NCBI GenBank assembly: GCA_937968015.1
Contig: CALBSO010000095.1
Coordinates: 36,239 to 100,238 of the forward strand
Length of the DNA stretch: 64,000 nucleotides
From: an uncultured Thermomicrobia bacterium
GTDB taxonomy: Bacteria > Chloroflexota > Chloroflexia > Thermomicrobiales > JALYUS01
Direction of reading: 5' to 3'
This document shows positions 1 through 8,967 of the stretch, one piece after another. The stretch's first letter is position 1. Each line of letters starts with the position of its first letter. The position numbers and the translations under genes are program-made. The notes below the pieces were generated by a model. The model saw nothing but the letters and a program-made list of their open reading frames with translations, had not been told where the DNA came from and made no database searches.

Positions 1-363
1 AAAGTACGTAAGCAGTTCGGCCAGTTCATCGGCCAGTTCCAGGCCGTCAAACACAAGTTGTCCGAGATGCTCGTCGCGGTCGAGAACGCGCATGCCGCGA
101 CGTACTACGCTGCCTGGGCGCTCGACGCGGATGCGCCGGATGCCGCGCTCGCCGCCTCGGTCGCCAAATCATTTGTCAACGGCGCGTCCCGCAAAGTCTG
201 TGGCGAGGCGATCCAGGTACACGGCGGTATCGGCTTCACCTGGGAATACGACCTGCATCTCTACTTCAAGCGCGCCAAGTACTTCGAGCCAATGTACGGC
301 GATCTTGAAGAGCACCGCGAGCGCGTCCTCCAGGAAGTCCTGGCCGGGCACATCTCAGGATAA
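1..363 (+). CDS. Acyl-CoA dehydrogenase, C-terminal fragment (cut by window edge)
   Basis: The reading frame is open from base 1, so the 5' part lies outside the window. About 120 residues remain. They match the C-terminal helical bundle of acyl-CoA dehydrogenases: 'QFGQFIGQFQAVKH' near the start, and the FAD/CoA-side motif 'QVHGGIGFTWEYDLHLYFKRA' shortened to QVHGGIGFTWEYD near the end. These enzymes oxidise an acyl-CoA to the trans-2-enoyl-CoA with FAD in the cytoplasm. The gene sits directly upstream of a MaoC hydratase, which fits a beta-oxidation-like operon. The acyl chain specificity cannot be told from this fragment. Confidence 0.9.
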   Translation, partial: KVRKQFGQFIGQFQAVKHKLSEMLVAVENAHAATYYAAWALDADAPDAALAASVAKSFVNGASRKVCGEAIQVHGGIGFTWEYDLHLYFKRAKYFEPMYGDLEEHRERVLQEVLAGHISG

Positions 364-399
364 TGGGTGGAAAAATGAGTTGATTGATGGGAGGCATAC

Positions 400-891
400 A
401 TGAGCACATCAGGCGCGGAGACGGGGCGGGTGGTGACCTCGGTCGCGGAGTTGAAGGAACTGATCGGGCAGGAGATTGGCGTGAGCGAGTGGGTGGAGAT
501 CACGCAGGAGCGGGTCAATCAGTTCGCGGACGCAACCGGCGATCATCAGTACATTCATGTGGACCCGGAGCGCGCGAAGACGACCTTCTTCGGCGGTACG
601 GTGGCGCATGGCTACCTGACGCTCTCGCTCATCCCGTATCTGGGGGGTAAGCGGGCCTCCGGCGTCAAGATCAGCCTCGGCGGGCGGATGGGTGTCAACT
701 ATGGCCTCAATCGCGTGCGCTTTGTCTCGCCGGTGCGTGTCGGCAAGCGCATCCGCATGCGCTCGAAACTCCTCAATGTCGAGGAGATCGGCGACCGTGC
801 GGTGCAGATGACGAGCGAGCAGACCATCGAGGTCGAGGGCGAAGAGAAGCCCGCTTGCGTCGCGGAGACGTTGGGGCGGACATACTTCTAA
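400..891 (+). CDS. MaoC-family (R)-specific enoyl-CoA hydratase
   Basis: This 163-residue protein has the hot-dog fold signature of MaoC dehydratases: 'FADATGDHQYIHVDPERA' at about residues 43-60, followed by 'GGTVAHGYLTLSL'. The D and H of that motif are the expected catalytic pair, which hydrates enoyl-CoA to the (R)-3-hydroxyacyl-CoA. Length matches single-domain family members. The start at 400 has a GGGAGG ribosome site 6 bases upstream. It follows the acyl-CoA dehydrogenase by 36 bases and precedes an acyl-CoA synthetase, so the three probably act on the same CoA thioester. Confidence 0.9.
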   Translation: MSTSGAETGRVVTSVAELKELIGQEIGVSEWVEITQERVNQFADATGDHQYIHVDPERAKTTFFGGTVAHGYLTLSLIPYLGGKRASGVKISLGGRMGVNYGLNRVRFVSPVRVGKRIRMRSKLLNVEEIGDRAVQMTSEQTIEVEGEEKPACVAETLGRTYF

Positions 892-894
892 GAG

Positions 895-980
895 GTTCGA
901 GGTTCGGGGTTCGGGGATCGGAGAAGGAATGAAACCACTTCGAACTTCGAACTTCGAACTTCGAACCCCGAACCTCGAAC
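895..980. repeat. Intergenic hairpin built from gttcgag-like words
   Basis: Bases 895-913 and 962-980 form a perfect 19-bp inverted repeat composed of tandem variants of a 7-base word (gttcgag, gttcggg). The loop is about 48 bases and itself repeats cgaactt three times. There is no T-run, so a classical intrinsic terminator is doubtful. Similar word-based hairpins lie at 5897-5967, 40012-40065 and 42801-42868. Confidence 0.75.
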
Positions 981-1017
981 CCGTCAGGTGGTTCGTCTTT
1001 CCGGAGGGGATGAGGGG

Positions 1018-3234
1018 ATGGCGATAGTATCACAGGCAGATCAGGTCAACGACGCGACGCGCGAGGATGCGACCTTCCATCGCGCGATGGAGGCGCTCTT
1101 TCATCCGAAACGGATCGCGATTGTGGGGGCGACGCCGCGGCCGGGGTTCGCCTTTGGTATCCATCGGTTAATTCTCGCGGGTGGCTACGAAGGCGACGTC
1201 TTCGGCGTGACGCCCCGGCATCAGGAAGTGCTCGGCTCGCCATGCTACCCGACACTCGACGCGATTCCCGGCGGTGTGGACAAGGCGATCGTCGTCGTGC
1301 CGAGCCATCTCGTCCTCGATATTCTCGGCCAGGCGGAACGTGCCGGGGTGGGCGCGGTCAACATCATCACCAGCGGCTTCGGTGAGCAAGCCGACGCGGA
1401 AGCGCACCAGCGGCAGCAGCAGATCGGCGATTTCGCACGGCGCACCGGCATTCGCGTCGTCGGGCCGAACTGCCTCGGCATCATCAGCACGCCTGCGAAG
1501 ATGATCGCGAAAACCGGCGCGTACACGAATGTGCGGCGTGGCCCGATTGGTATCATCTTCCAGAGCGGCCTGCTCGCCTATAGCGCCGTGATCCCGCCGC
1601 AAGACCGGGAGTTCGGCTACACCTACGTCGTCACCACGGGCAACGAAGCGGACCTCGATGCGACGGACTTCATGCGCTACTACGTCGAGGACGACGAGAC
1701 GCGCGTCATCGGCTGCTTCATCGAGCAGTTCCGCTCGCCGGAGAAGTTCCTGCGGGTCGCCGAGATGGCGGCAGAGCGACAGAAACCGCTTGTCGTTCTC
1801 AAGGTCGGGCGTTCGGAGGCAGGCAAGCGGGCAGCGCAAGCGCACACCGGCTCACTCGTTGGCTCGGATGCAATCGCGGACGCGATCATGCGGCAGTATG
1901 GCGTCGTCCGCGTGTACAACCTCGATGAGATGATCGAGACGCTGGCGGTCTTCCACTCCAAGCGGCTGCCGAAAGGGCCGGGCCTCGGGACGATCTTCGT
2001 CTCCGGCGGTGCGTGCGGCCTCGTTGCGGACCTCAGCCAGGACCTCGGTATCTCGCTGCCGACACTGGCGCCGGAAACGGTCGCGAAACTGGCGCCGGTC
2101 ATCCCGGAATATGGCACCGTCGGCAACCCGCTCGACACGACAGGGCAGGCGGCGACGCAACCGGAGATCATGGAAGGCTCGCTCGTCTCGATGGCGGAGG
2201 ACCCGAATATCCATACCGTCATCTACGGCCAGGCGTACCCAAGCCGCGTTGACCTCCAGACGCCGACCGGCGAAGTGCTGCGGACGATGCCGGAGCGTTA
2301 CCCGGACAAGTGCTTCTTCATCATGTCCCTCGTCGCCGGCCGTGTGCAGGAAGGCCGCCGGTACGATCAGGAACCGGCCGAGCCAACGATGAAATGGGAC
2401 GGCGTCCCGTTCTTGCAGGGCGCGGAGAATGGCCTGCGCGCGGTGCGCTCATTGATCCGCTATGCGGAGTTTCAGCGGACGCGGCAAGCGGAGGCACGCC
2501 CGAGTGGAGCGGCGAGCGCCATGGCGGAACGGGCGCGGGCGCTCGTTGCCGCCGCGAATGGCAAGCCGCTTGTCGAGCGTGCCGCGAAGGAAGTCCTGGC
2601 GCTCTACGGCATCCCCGTCACGCGCGAGCGGATCGCCAAAACGGCGGATGCAGCAGTGTCGGCTGCACGGGAGATCGGCTACCCCGTCGTCCTCAAAATT
2701 GAATCGCCCGACATCGCCCACAAGACCGAGGCGGGCGGCGTCCTGCTCAATCTCGTGGACGATGGCGCGGTCCGCGCGGGATTCAGTACGATCATCGCCA
2801 GCGCGCGGCAGTATAAGCCGGAGGCGGAGATCACAGGCGTGCTCGTGCAGGAGATGGTCTCCGGCGGGCGGGAACTGATCCTTGGCATGACGCGGGACCC
2901 GGCGTACGGCCCGGCGGTGGCGGTCGGGTTGGGCGGTATTTTCGTCGAGGTACTGAAGGATGTCGCGCTCGGTGTCCCGCCGCTGACGGAGCACGACAGC
3001 CGCGCGATGCTCGGCAGGCTGCGGGGCGTCGCGATCCTCGAGGGGACGCGCGGTGCGGCGCCCGCCGATACCGATGCCGTGGTGGACATCCTCGGCAAGT
3101 TCTCGCAACTCTGCCTCGATCTGCGCGACGTGGTCAGCGAGATTGATATCAACCCGTTGCTCGTCTTCGACCAAGGTGCGGGCGCGCGTGTGGTGGACTG
3201 CCTGATTGTGCCGGGAACGAACGGGGTAGAATGA
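1018..3234 (+). CDS. Acyl-CoA synthetase (ADP/NDP-forming), fused alpha-beta type
   Basis: The 738-residue protein combines an N-terminal CoA-binding Rossmann domain ('FHPKRIAIVGATPRPGFAFG', about residues 18-37), a succinyl-CoA-ligase-like middle with 'GRSEAGKRAAQAHTGSL' close to the phosphohistidine loop, and a C-terminal ATP-grasp domain ('GYPVVLKIESPDIAHKTEAG', then 'EIDINPLLVF'). Such fused enzymes interconvert acyl-CoA plus ADP and free acid plus ATP, often for acetate, propionate or aryl acids. An upstream GTG at 988 is in frame, but ATG 1018 has GGAGGGG 8 bases before it and is preferred. It ends overlapping the next gene by 4 bases, so the two are translationally coupled. Confidence 0.9.
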   Translation: MAIVSQADQVNDATREDATFHRAMEALFHPKRIAIVGATPRPGFAFGIHRLILAGGYEGDVFGVTPRHQEVLGSPCYPTLDAIPGGVDKAIVVVPSHLVLDILGQAERAGVGAVNIITSGFGEQADAEAHQRQQQIGDFARRTGIRVVGPNCLGIISTPAKMIAKTGAYTNVRRGPIGIIFQSGLLAYSAVIPPQDREFGYTYVVTTGNEADLDATDFMRYYVEDDETRVIGCFIEQFRSPEKFLRVAEMAAERQKPLVVLKVGRSEAGKRAAQAHTGSLVGSDAIADAIMRQYGVVRVYNLDEMIETLAVFHSKRLPKGPGLGTIFVSGGACGLVADLSQDLGISLPTLAPETVAKLAPVIPEYGTVGNPLDTTGQAATQPEIMEGSLVSMAEDPNIHTVIYGQAYPSRVDLQTPTGEVLRTMPERYPDKCFFIMSLVAGRVQEGRRYDQEPAEPTMKWDGVPFLQGAENGLRAVRSLIRYAEFQRTRQAEARPSGAASAMAERARALVAAANGKPLVERAAKEVLALYGIPVTRERIAKTADAAVSAAREIGYPVVLKIESPDIAHKTEAGGVLLNLVDDGAVRAGFSTIIASARQYKPEAEITGVLVQEMVSGGRELILGMTRDPAYGPAVAVGLGGIFVEVLKDVALGVPPLTEHDSRAMLGRLRGVAILEGTRGAAPADTDAVVDILGKFSQLCLDLRDVVSEIDINPLLVFDQGAGARVVDCLIVPGTNGVE

Positions 3235-3824
3235 TACTCGGCGCGGTTGTGGGCCTCTTCGCGGATGTACATGGCGCGCATGGGACACTCAGCCGGGCCC
3301 TGGCTGCGTGCCGTGCCGAAGGAGTGGCGACGATCGCGCTCCTCGGCGATCTGGTGGATCGCACTGAGCAGGCGGACGCCTGCGCGCTGGCGCTCGCGGA
3401 GTGGCACGTCGTCGGTGTCTACGGCAATCACGAGCGGGAAATCGCGCTCGCGGCGGCCCGACAGGAGGTGGAACTGCGTGGTGAAACGATCCGATTGCTT
3501 AGTGACCTGCGCGAACGTGTCGTGATCGAAGATGTCTGCCTCACACATGAGGGAGACGAGTGGGGGCAGGTGAATCCGCTCTTGCGCGTGCTGGGCGCGC
3601 CGGAAGTGCCCGCGCATGCCCCCGATGCCCGGATCACATTCGCCGGGCACACGCATTACCGGCACGCGCGTGACGAGCGCGGGGCGATAGACATCGCGCG
3701 CGGCAGGCTGACGCTCGATCCGCGCCGCCGCTATCTGATTAATCCTGGCGCGCTGGCTTCCGGCCAGTTCGCTATTTGGGACCGCACGACACAGGTGATC
3801 CAGTTCCGTCAGGTCGAGCACTAA
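3231..3824 (+). CDS. Calcineurin-like metallophosphoesterase
   Basis: This 197-residue protein shows the metallophosphoesterase motif series in order: D-x-H ('LFADVHGAHG'), GD ('LLGDLVDR'), GNHE ('VYGNHERE'), H ('CLTHEGDEWG') and GHTH ('ITFAGHTHYRH'). These residues bind two metal ions and hydrolyse a phosphoester. It belongs to the short single-domain family often called diadenosine-tetraphosphatase-like or YfcE-like. Its start ATG overlaps the stop of the upstream synthetase (ATGA). Its substrate and its connection to the CoA cluster are unknown. Confidence 0.85.
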   Translation: MILGAVVGLFADVHGAHGTLSRALAACRAEGVATIALLGDLVDRTEQADACALALAEWHVVGVYGNHEREIALAAARQEVELRGETIRLLSDLRERVVIEDVCLTHEGDEWGQVNPLLRVLGAPEVPAHAPDARITFAGHTHYRHARDERGAIDIARGRLTLDPRRRYLINPGALASGQFAIWDRTTQVIQFRQVEH

Positions 3825-3835
3825 AGGGAGGACGT

Positions 3836-4864
3836 ATGGGTAAACTGGACGGAAAATCGGCACTCGTCACGGGGGCAGGGCGCGGCATTGGGCGCGCAAT
3901 CGCGCTCTTGCTCGCGCAGGAGGGCGCGTCGGTCGTCGTCAACGATCTCGGCACCGGGCTTGGCGGCGAGGGAAAAGACGAATCGGTCGCGCAGCAACTC
4001 GTCAATGAGATCAAGGCGGCGGGCGGCAGCGCCGTCGCCAATACCGGCTCCGTCGCGGACTATGACGCGGCGGGAGAAATGGTTCAGCAGGCGATTGATA
4101 ACTTCGGCAAACTCGACATTCTCGTCAATGTCGCGGGCATCCTGCGCGACCGGATGATCTTCAACATGAGCGAAGCGGAGTGGGACATCGTCCTCGCGGT
4201 GCATTTGAACGGCGCCTTCAACACCTCCCGTCACGCATCGGCGCACTTCCGCGAGCGGGGAAGCGGCCGGATCATCAACTTCTCCAGCGTCTCAGCGTGG
4301 GGCAGCCCCGGCCAGCCGAACTACGGCGCGGCGAAGTACGGCATCCTCGGCTTCACCGCCGTCCTCGCGAACAGCCTCGCCAAGTACGGCGTGACGGCGA
4401 ACGCCATCCTTCCCGGCGCGACGACGCGCATGATTGACTCGACCCCGCGCGGTCAGCAGTTCGCGCAGGAACACGAAGGCAAGATGCCGAGCGAATTAGC
4501 GGAGGGGACCGAGGGTGACCCAGCGAATGTCGCGCCGATGGTTGCATATCTCGCGACGGACGACGCGGCAAACGTGAACGGGCAATTCTTCGGTGTGCGC
4601 GGCAACATTATCCAGTTGTACTCCCACTGGGAACTCGCGGACGTCTTTCAGGCCGAGCGGCGGTGGAAGGCGTCCGAACTGGCGGAACTCGTCCCCAAAC
4701 ACGTCGCCGACGTGGTGAAATTGCCTGAGCCGGTGCAGTTGCCGGGGATGGAGCGGCCGGCGCGCGGCACCGCCGCCATGCAGGCGGACCCGGCGAGTTG
4801 GCACGAGGTCGCGCCCGGCGTGGAACTGTGGGAGCGCCGCGCGTACTACGACGCGAAGAAGTGA
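3836..4864 (+). CDS. Short-chain dehydrogenase/reductase, copy 1
   Basis: This 342-residue SDR has the NAD(P)-binding 'TGAGRGIGRAIALLLAQEGA' at the N terminus, 'NVAGILRDRM' (the NAG motif), the active-site Ser ('INFSSVSAW') and Y-x-x-x-K ('YGAAKYG'). The wording 'GILRDRMIFNMSEAEWD' resembles the 3-hydroxyacyl-CoA dehydrogenase domain of MFE-2-like enzymes. The protein carries a C-terminal extension of about 80 residues beyond a standard SDR. GGGAGG lies just upstream of ATG 3836. It is a paralogue of the next gene and probably oxidises a 3-hydroxyacyl-CoA in the pathway; that substrate is inferred from context. Confidence 0.9.
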   Translation: MGKLDGKSALVTGAGRGIGRAIALLLAQEGASVVVNDLGTGLGGEGKDESVAQQLVNEIKAAGGSAVANTGSVADYDAAGEMVQQAIDNFGKLDILVNVAGILRDRMIFNMSEAEWDIVLAVHLNGAFNTSRHASAHFRERGSGRIINFSSVSAWGSPGQPNYGAAKYGILGFTAVLANSLAKYGVTANAILPGATTRMIDSTPRGQQFAQEHEGKMPSELAEGTEGDPANVAPMVAYLATDDAANVNGQFFGVRGNIIQLYSHWELADVFQAERRWKASELAELVPKHVADVVKLPEPVQLPGMERPARGTAAMQADPASWHEVAPGVELWERRAYYDAKK

Positions 4865-4878
4865 GGGGGGAACGGGTA

Positions 4879-5892
4879 ATGGGACTCCTTGATGGAAAAG
4901 TCGCGCTCATCACCGGCGCGGGCCGGGGAATCGGCCGGGGTGTCGCGCTCCTGCTCGCGCAGGAAGGCGCGTCGCTCGTCGTCAACGATCTCGGCGCCAG
5001 CCTCGATGGACAAGGGGTAGATTCCGGCCCCGCCGCGACGGTAGCGGCGGAGATTCAGGCGGCGGGCGGCAATGCGGTCGCGAATACCGATTCGGTTACC
5101 GATTACGAGGCCGCCGAGGGGATGATCCAGCAGGCGGTGGACGCCTACGGCAAGATTGACATCGTCGTCAATGTCGCGGGTATCCTGCGCGACCGGATGA
5201 TCTTCAACATGGCCGAGGAGGAATGGCAAGCGGTAATCAATGTTCACCTGAAGGGGACATTCAATACCTGCCGCCATGCATCGGTGCGTTTCCGCGAGCA
5301 GCGATCGGGCCGACTGATTAACTTCTCGTCCACATCGGCGTTCGGCGCGCCGGGTCAGCCGAACTATGCCGCCGCGAAGGCGGGCATCATTGGCCTGACG
5401 CTCAGTTGCGCGAATGGCCTCGCGCGGTATGGCGTGACCGCGAACGCCATTCTGCCGACCGGCCACACGCGGATGATTGACTCGATCCCGCGCGCGCGGG
5501 AGGCGGTCGCCCATACAGGTAAGTTGCCGAGCGAACTCGCCGTCGGAACCGAGCGCGACCCGGACAATGTCGCGCCGCTGATTGCCTTCCTTGCCAGTGA
5601 TGCCGCACAGGAGATCAACGGGCACATCTTCGGTTCCTTCGGCTATAACGTCGCCCTGATGGCGCAGCCGAAGATCATCAAGACCCTGCGCGCCGACCAT
5701 CGCTGGACGGTCGAGGAACTCTGCACGGTGATCCCGCGAGCCTTCAGCCCCGATCTCGAGGAGCAGAAGAACCGGTCGAACTTCGGCACGGAGATTGAGG
5801 CGATCCCGGCGGGCAAGTGGGTGGACGTTGGCAATGGCCTCAGTTTCTGGGGCACGAAGATCGAACCGTACCATGAACTGACGTGGGTTTAG
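4879..5892 (+). CDS. Short-chain dehydrogenase/reductase, copy 2
   Basis: This 337-residue SDR is closely similar to its upstream neighbour, sharing 'TGAGRGIGRG', 'NVAGILRDRMIFNM', 'SSTSAFGAPGQPNYAAAKAG' and the same long C-terminal extension. The pair clearly arose by tandem duplication. The first ATG with a usable GGGG-type ribosome site is 4879, 14 bases after the previous stop. The divergence is concentrated in the C-terminal part, which suggests a shift in substrate size or type. The role is oxidation of a hydroxyacyl-CoA or similar alcohol; the substrate is not determined. Confidence 0.9.
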   Translation: MGLLDGKVALITGAGRGIGRGVALLLAQEGASLVVNDLGASLDGQGVDSGPAATVAAEIQAAGGNAVANTDSVTDYEAAEGMIQQAVDAYGKIDIVVNVAGILRDRMIFNMAEEEWQAVINVHLKGTFNTCRHASVRFREQRSGRLINFSSTSAFGAPGQPNYAAAKAGIIGLTLSCANGLARYGVTANAILPTGHTRMIDSIPRAREAVAHTGKLPSELAVGTERDPDNVAPLIAFLASDAAQEINGHIFGSFGYNVALMAQPKIIKTLRADHRWTVEELCTVIPRAFSPDLEEQKNRSNFGTEIEAIPAGKWVDVGNGLSFWGTKIEPYHELTWV

Positions 5893-5896
5893 GGGA

Positions 5897-5967
5897 GTAG
5901 CGAGTAGCGAGTAACGAGTAACGAGACGGCACAAACCACTCGTTACTCGTTACTCGCTACTCGCTAC
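5897..5967. repeat. Perfect 29-bp intergenic hairpin of gagtaac/gagtagc words
   Basis: Bases 5897-5925 and 5939-5967 are exact inverted repeats with a 13-base loop. Each arm is four tandem copies of the word cgagta(a/g). The hairpin lies immediately after the second SDR stop and ends 18 bases before the thiolase ATG. It could terminate, attenuate or stabilise the transcript. A degenerate relative made from the same words overlaps the hspR stop at 40012-40065. Confidence 0.85.
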
Positions 5968-5985
5968 GAGAAAGGTGGGCAGCGC

Positions 5986-7137
5986 ATGGAGAGTATTTCG
6001 GGGAAGACGGCCATCGTTGGGGTGGCGGAGTCGGACCAGATCGGGCGGGTGCCGGACAAGCCGGCGATTATGCTGCACGCCGAGGCGGCGCGCTCCGCGC
6101 TGGCGGAGGCGGGGCTGACCAAGAACGACGTGGATGGACTCTTCACGGCCGGTATCTCGACGCTCGAACTCGGTGAGTACCTCGGCATCGAGCCGAGGGT
6201 GACGGATACGACGGCGGTCGGCGGATCGTCGTTCGTCATCCACATCGCGCATGCGGCGACGGCGATTGCGACCGGCCGATGCGAGGTGGCGCTCGTCACA
6301 CATGGTGAAAGTGGCCGCTCTCGTGTTGGTATGGCCGGCCCCGCGGTCGCGCGGGATGCGCTTCGCAATCAGTTCGAAGCGCCGTTCGGCCTGCCGCAGC
6401 CCGTCGGTGCATACGCGATGGCCTGCTCGCGCCACATGTATGAATACGGCACGACGAAGGAGCAACTGGCGGAAATCGCCGTCGCCACTCGGAAATGGGC
6501 GATGCTCAATCCGAAAGCGATGATGCGCGACCCAATCACGATCGAGGACGTGCTGAACTCCCGCGTGATCTCATGGCCATTCAACCTGCTCGACTGTTGC
6601 CTCGTCACAGATGCGGGCGGCGCATACGTGATGACCTCGATCGAACGGGCGCGCGACCTGAAGCAGACCCCGATCGCTGTGCTCGGTGTCGGCGAGGGGC
6701 ACGATCACGCGATGATCTCGCAAATGCCGAGTCTGACCGCTTTCGCGGCGCGGCACTCCGGGCGACGCGCCTTCGAGATGGCGGGCGTCAAGCACGCCGA
6801 TCTCGACCTGGCAATGATTTACGACTCATTCACGTACACCGTGCTGCTCTCGCTCGAAGAACTTGGCTTCTGCGCCAAGGGCGAAGGTGGCGCGTTCGTT
6901 AGCGGCCAGCGCACCGCACCGGGTGGCGACTTCCCGATGAACACGAACGGCGGCGGTCTCTCCTATAATCATCCCGGCATGTACGGGATGTTCGCGATCA
7001 TCGAAGCGGTGCGCCAACTGCGGCACGATTACCAGGACCAGGGTATCCGGCAGGTGAAGGACGCGAAACTGGCGGTCGTCCACGGCACGGGCGGTGTGCT
7101 CTCGTCGGCTGGTACCGCAATCCTCGGGAGGGTATAA
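5986..7137 (+). CDS. Thiolase-family protein (SCPx/lipid-transfer type)
   Basis: This 383-residue protein belongs to the thiolase superfamily branch that works with OB-fold partners: 'KTAIVGVAESDQIGR' at the start, 'GGSSFVIHIAHAATAIATG' around the nucleophile loop, and 'NTNGGGLSYNHPGMYGM' with 'HGTGGVLSSAGTAI' at the C terminus. The usual catalytic cysteine position appears to be serine in 'GGSSF', a substitution common in this SCPx-like group. It probably cleaves or modifies a 3-ketoacyl-CoA. It is followed 2 bases later by the DUF35 OB-fold gene, a classical pairing. Confidence 0.85.
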   Translation: MESISGKTAIVGVAESDQIGRVPDKPAIMLHAEAARSALAEAGLTKNDVDGLFTAGISTLELGEYLGIEPRVTDTTAVGGSSFVIHIAHAATAIATGRCEVALVTHGESGRSRVGMAGPAVARDALRNQFEAPFGLPQPVGAYAMACSRHMYEYGTTKEQLAEIAVATRKWAMLNPKAMMRDPITIEDVLNSRVISWPFNLLDCCLVTDAGGAYVMTSIERARDLKQTPIAVLGVGEGHDHAMISQMPSLTAFAARHSGRRAFEMAGVKHADLDLAMIYDSFTYTVLLSLEELGFCAKGEGGAFVSGQRTAPGGDFPMNTNGGGLSYNHPGMYGMFAIIEAVRQLRHDYQDQGIRQVKDAKLAVVHGTGGVLSSAGTAILGRV

Positions 7138-7139
7138 CG

Positions 7140-7559
7140 ATGGCCGACTACAAGAAACCGCTGCCGCAATCTGACCCGGTCACCGCGCCGTACTGGGAGA
7201 GCCTGAAGGCGCACCAGATGAAGGTTCAGCGGTGCAATGATACCGGCAAGTTCTTCTTCTATCCGCGCGGCATGAGCCCGTACACGCTTTCGGACAATCT
7301 CTCGTGGGAGCCGGTTTCGGGCAAGGGCGTCCTCCATGCCTTCACGATTGTCCACGTCAATCGCGCGCCCGGCTTCGGAGATGAACTGCCCTACGTCGTC
7401 GCGCTGATTGAACTGGATGAGGGCGTGCGGCTGATGTCGAACTTGATTGATGTGCAGCCCGACCCGGATCATGTCAAGATCGGCATGCCCGTCGAACTCG
7501 TCTATGACGACGTGACGGACGAAATCACGCTGCCCAAATTCCGCCCCACGCAGGCTTAA
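7140..7559 (+). CDS. OB-fold (DUF35-type) acyl-CoA-associated protein with degenerate zinc ribbon
   Basis: This 139-residue protein has the DUF35 arrangement of an N-terminal rubredoxin-like ribbon and a C-terminal OB fold ('GKGVLHAFTIVHV', 'PYVVALIELDEGVRLMSNL'). In this family the protein binds next to a thiolase or HMG-CoA synthase and channels acyl-CoA. Here the ribbon keeps only one Cys ('KVQRCNDTGKFFFYPRG'); the other three metal ligands are gone, so zinc binding is unlikely. GGGAGGG precedes ATG 7140. Its position directly after the thiolase supports a complex between the two. Confidence 0.85.
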   Translation: MADYKKPLPQSDPVTAPYWESLKAHQMKVQRCNDTGKFFFYPRGMSPYTLSDNLSWEPVSGKGVLHAFTIVHVNRAPGFGDELPYVVALIELDEGVRLMSNLIDVQPDPDHVKIGMPVELVYDDVTDEITLPKFRPTQA

Positions 7560-7567
7560 TGGGTCTG

Positions 7568-7662
7568 AACCGGCAAGGCGCCAAGAACACCAAGAGGGAG
7601 ACGAAAGGATTCGCGTATCCCTTCTCCGTCTCTTCTCAGTATTTCTTGGCGCCTTGGCGGTT
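7568..7662. terminator. Imperfect inverted repeat between convergent genes
   Basis: The arms 7568-7586 and 7643-7662 share gcaaggcgccaagaa and its complement, with small mismatches at the base. The element lies between the plus-strand OB-fold gene and the minus-strand oxidoreductase, so it could act as a bidirectional terminator. It is also a repeat of the gccaag-word kind seen in many genomes. No strong T-run is present on either strand. Confidence 0.5.
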
Positions 7663-7677
7663 GAATGAGTCCCCGTT

Positions 7678-8718
7678 TCAACGCGTTTGCGATGCCGAGA
7701 TAACAGTGCGGAGGGCATTGAGCGCGCGGAGGTAGTCGTCGCTTGGGGCGACGGGGTTCGCAGGGAGCGGGAAGCCGATGCAGTCCACCAACCCGGCATA
7801 CCGCTCCGCGATGCCGGGGACGACCTCAGCGTAGGTGTCGGAGACGCAGAACTCGTCCAGCACATCATCAGGGACGACGGTGGCGAGGTCGCTCCAGCGC
7901 TGCTGCGCGATCAGGCGACGCAGGTCACCGTTCATCGCTTCCCAGCCATGGTGTTCAAGGACGGGGAGATAGGTGCGGGTCGAGGCATAGAAGGCGATCC
8001 GGTAGCGCGCCTGCTCCCGCGCGGCGTGGACGTCTTCTTCCGTCGCGCCAGTGGCGATGAAGCCGCCGCCGATCATCTCGAAGGTTTCCAATGACCGCCC
8101 TGACTTCTTCGCGCCGATTTCGACATTCGGCCAGATGACCTCACGCGTGTACGCGGGCGTCGAGAACGGGTGGATACGCAGGCCGTCGCAGAGTTCTCCG
8201 GCGAGTTGGATGTTATAGGAGTTCACTGCGGCAATCTGGATGCCGGGTGGCGGCACGTCGAGCGATGCGGGGCTGAACTCCGGCGTCATCAGGTCCATCG
8301 CGTAGAACTCGCCCTTGAAGTTGAGCGGCGTCTTGTGCTGCCACGTCTCCCAGATCGCCCGAAGACCGAGGATATAGTCACGCAGGCGTGGGCCGGGAGA
8401 GCCCCAGACCGTGCTGAACCGTCGTTCGATGTGCCCCTTGACTTGTGTGCCAAGCCCGAGGACGAACCGCCCGTTCGACATCTCCTGCAGATTCCACGCC
8501 GTGTAGGCGTTCGCCATCGGGCTGCGCGGGAAGGCGATGGCGACCGATGTGACGAGGCGGGCGCGCTCGGTTGATGTGCTGGCAAGCGTGAGGGGCAGGA
8601 AAGGATCGCGCCGCAGTTCCGGCTGGGCGATGCTATCGAAGCCGAGGGCCTCAATGGTGCGTGCGTACGCCGGAATCTCCAACCACGGGATGTCGGGCAG
8701 GCTCGCTTCAAGTCGCAT
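7678..8718 (-). CDS. Luciferase-like (LLM class, probably F420-dependent) oxidoreductase
   Basis: This 346-residue TIM-barrel protein has LLM features: 'YARTIEALGFDSIAQPE', 'SVAIAFPRSPMANAYTAWNLQEMSNGRFVLGLGTQ' in shortened form 'NGRFVLGLGTQVKGH', and 'GLRAIWETW'. These fit the group with coenzyme F420 rather than FMN as the hydride carrier, but the cofactor cannot be settled by eye. GGAGG lies upstream of ATG 8718. It is convergent with the CoA cluster, so it is probably a separate transcript. A second LLM protein is at 52718-53644. Confidence 0.85.
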   Translation of the reverse strand: MRLEASLPDIPWLEIPAYARTIEALGFDSIAQPELRRDPFLPLTLASTSTERARLVTSVAIAFPRSPMANAYTAWNLQEMSNGRFVLGLGTQVKGHIERRFSTVWGSPGPRLRDYILGLRAIWETWQHKTPLNFKGEFYAMDLMTPEFSPASLDVPPPGIQIAAVNSYNIQLAGELCDGLRIHPFSTPAYTREVIWPNVEIGAKKSGRSLETFEMIGGGFIATGATEEDVHAAREQARYRIAFYASTRTYLPVLEHHGWEAMNGDLRRLIAQQRWSDLATVVPDDVLDEFCVSDTYAEVVPGIAERYAGLVDCIGFPLPANPVAPSDDYLRALNALRTVISASQTR

Positions 8719-8967
8719 GGCTTCATCATCCTCCGCGAAGTGTCATGGCGCGTCACGCGCAACCGGGTCGCCGGGCCGGGAGCGCAAGGATACTTCGTCG
8801 GCGATGATCTGGCTATGGAGAATGGCCGGCGGCGTGGCGTGACGACGTTGTAACGGAGGGCATCGTTCCCTGACACTGCCGCGTCATGATCGCCCCGCAT
8901 GATCGCATCGAAGCGGCCCCACATGCGGGTCGGGCAGCGATGCGTCATTAGCGGGGATCGAGGAACA

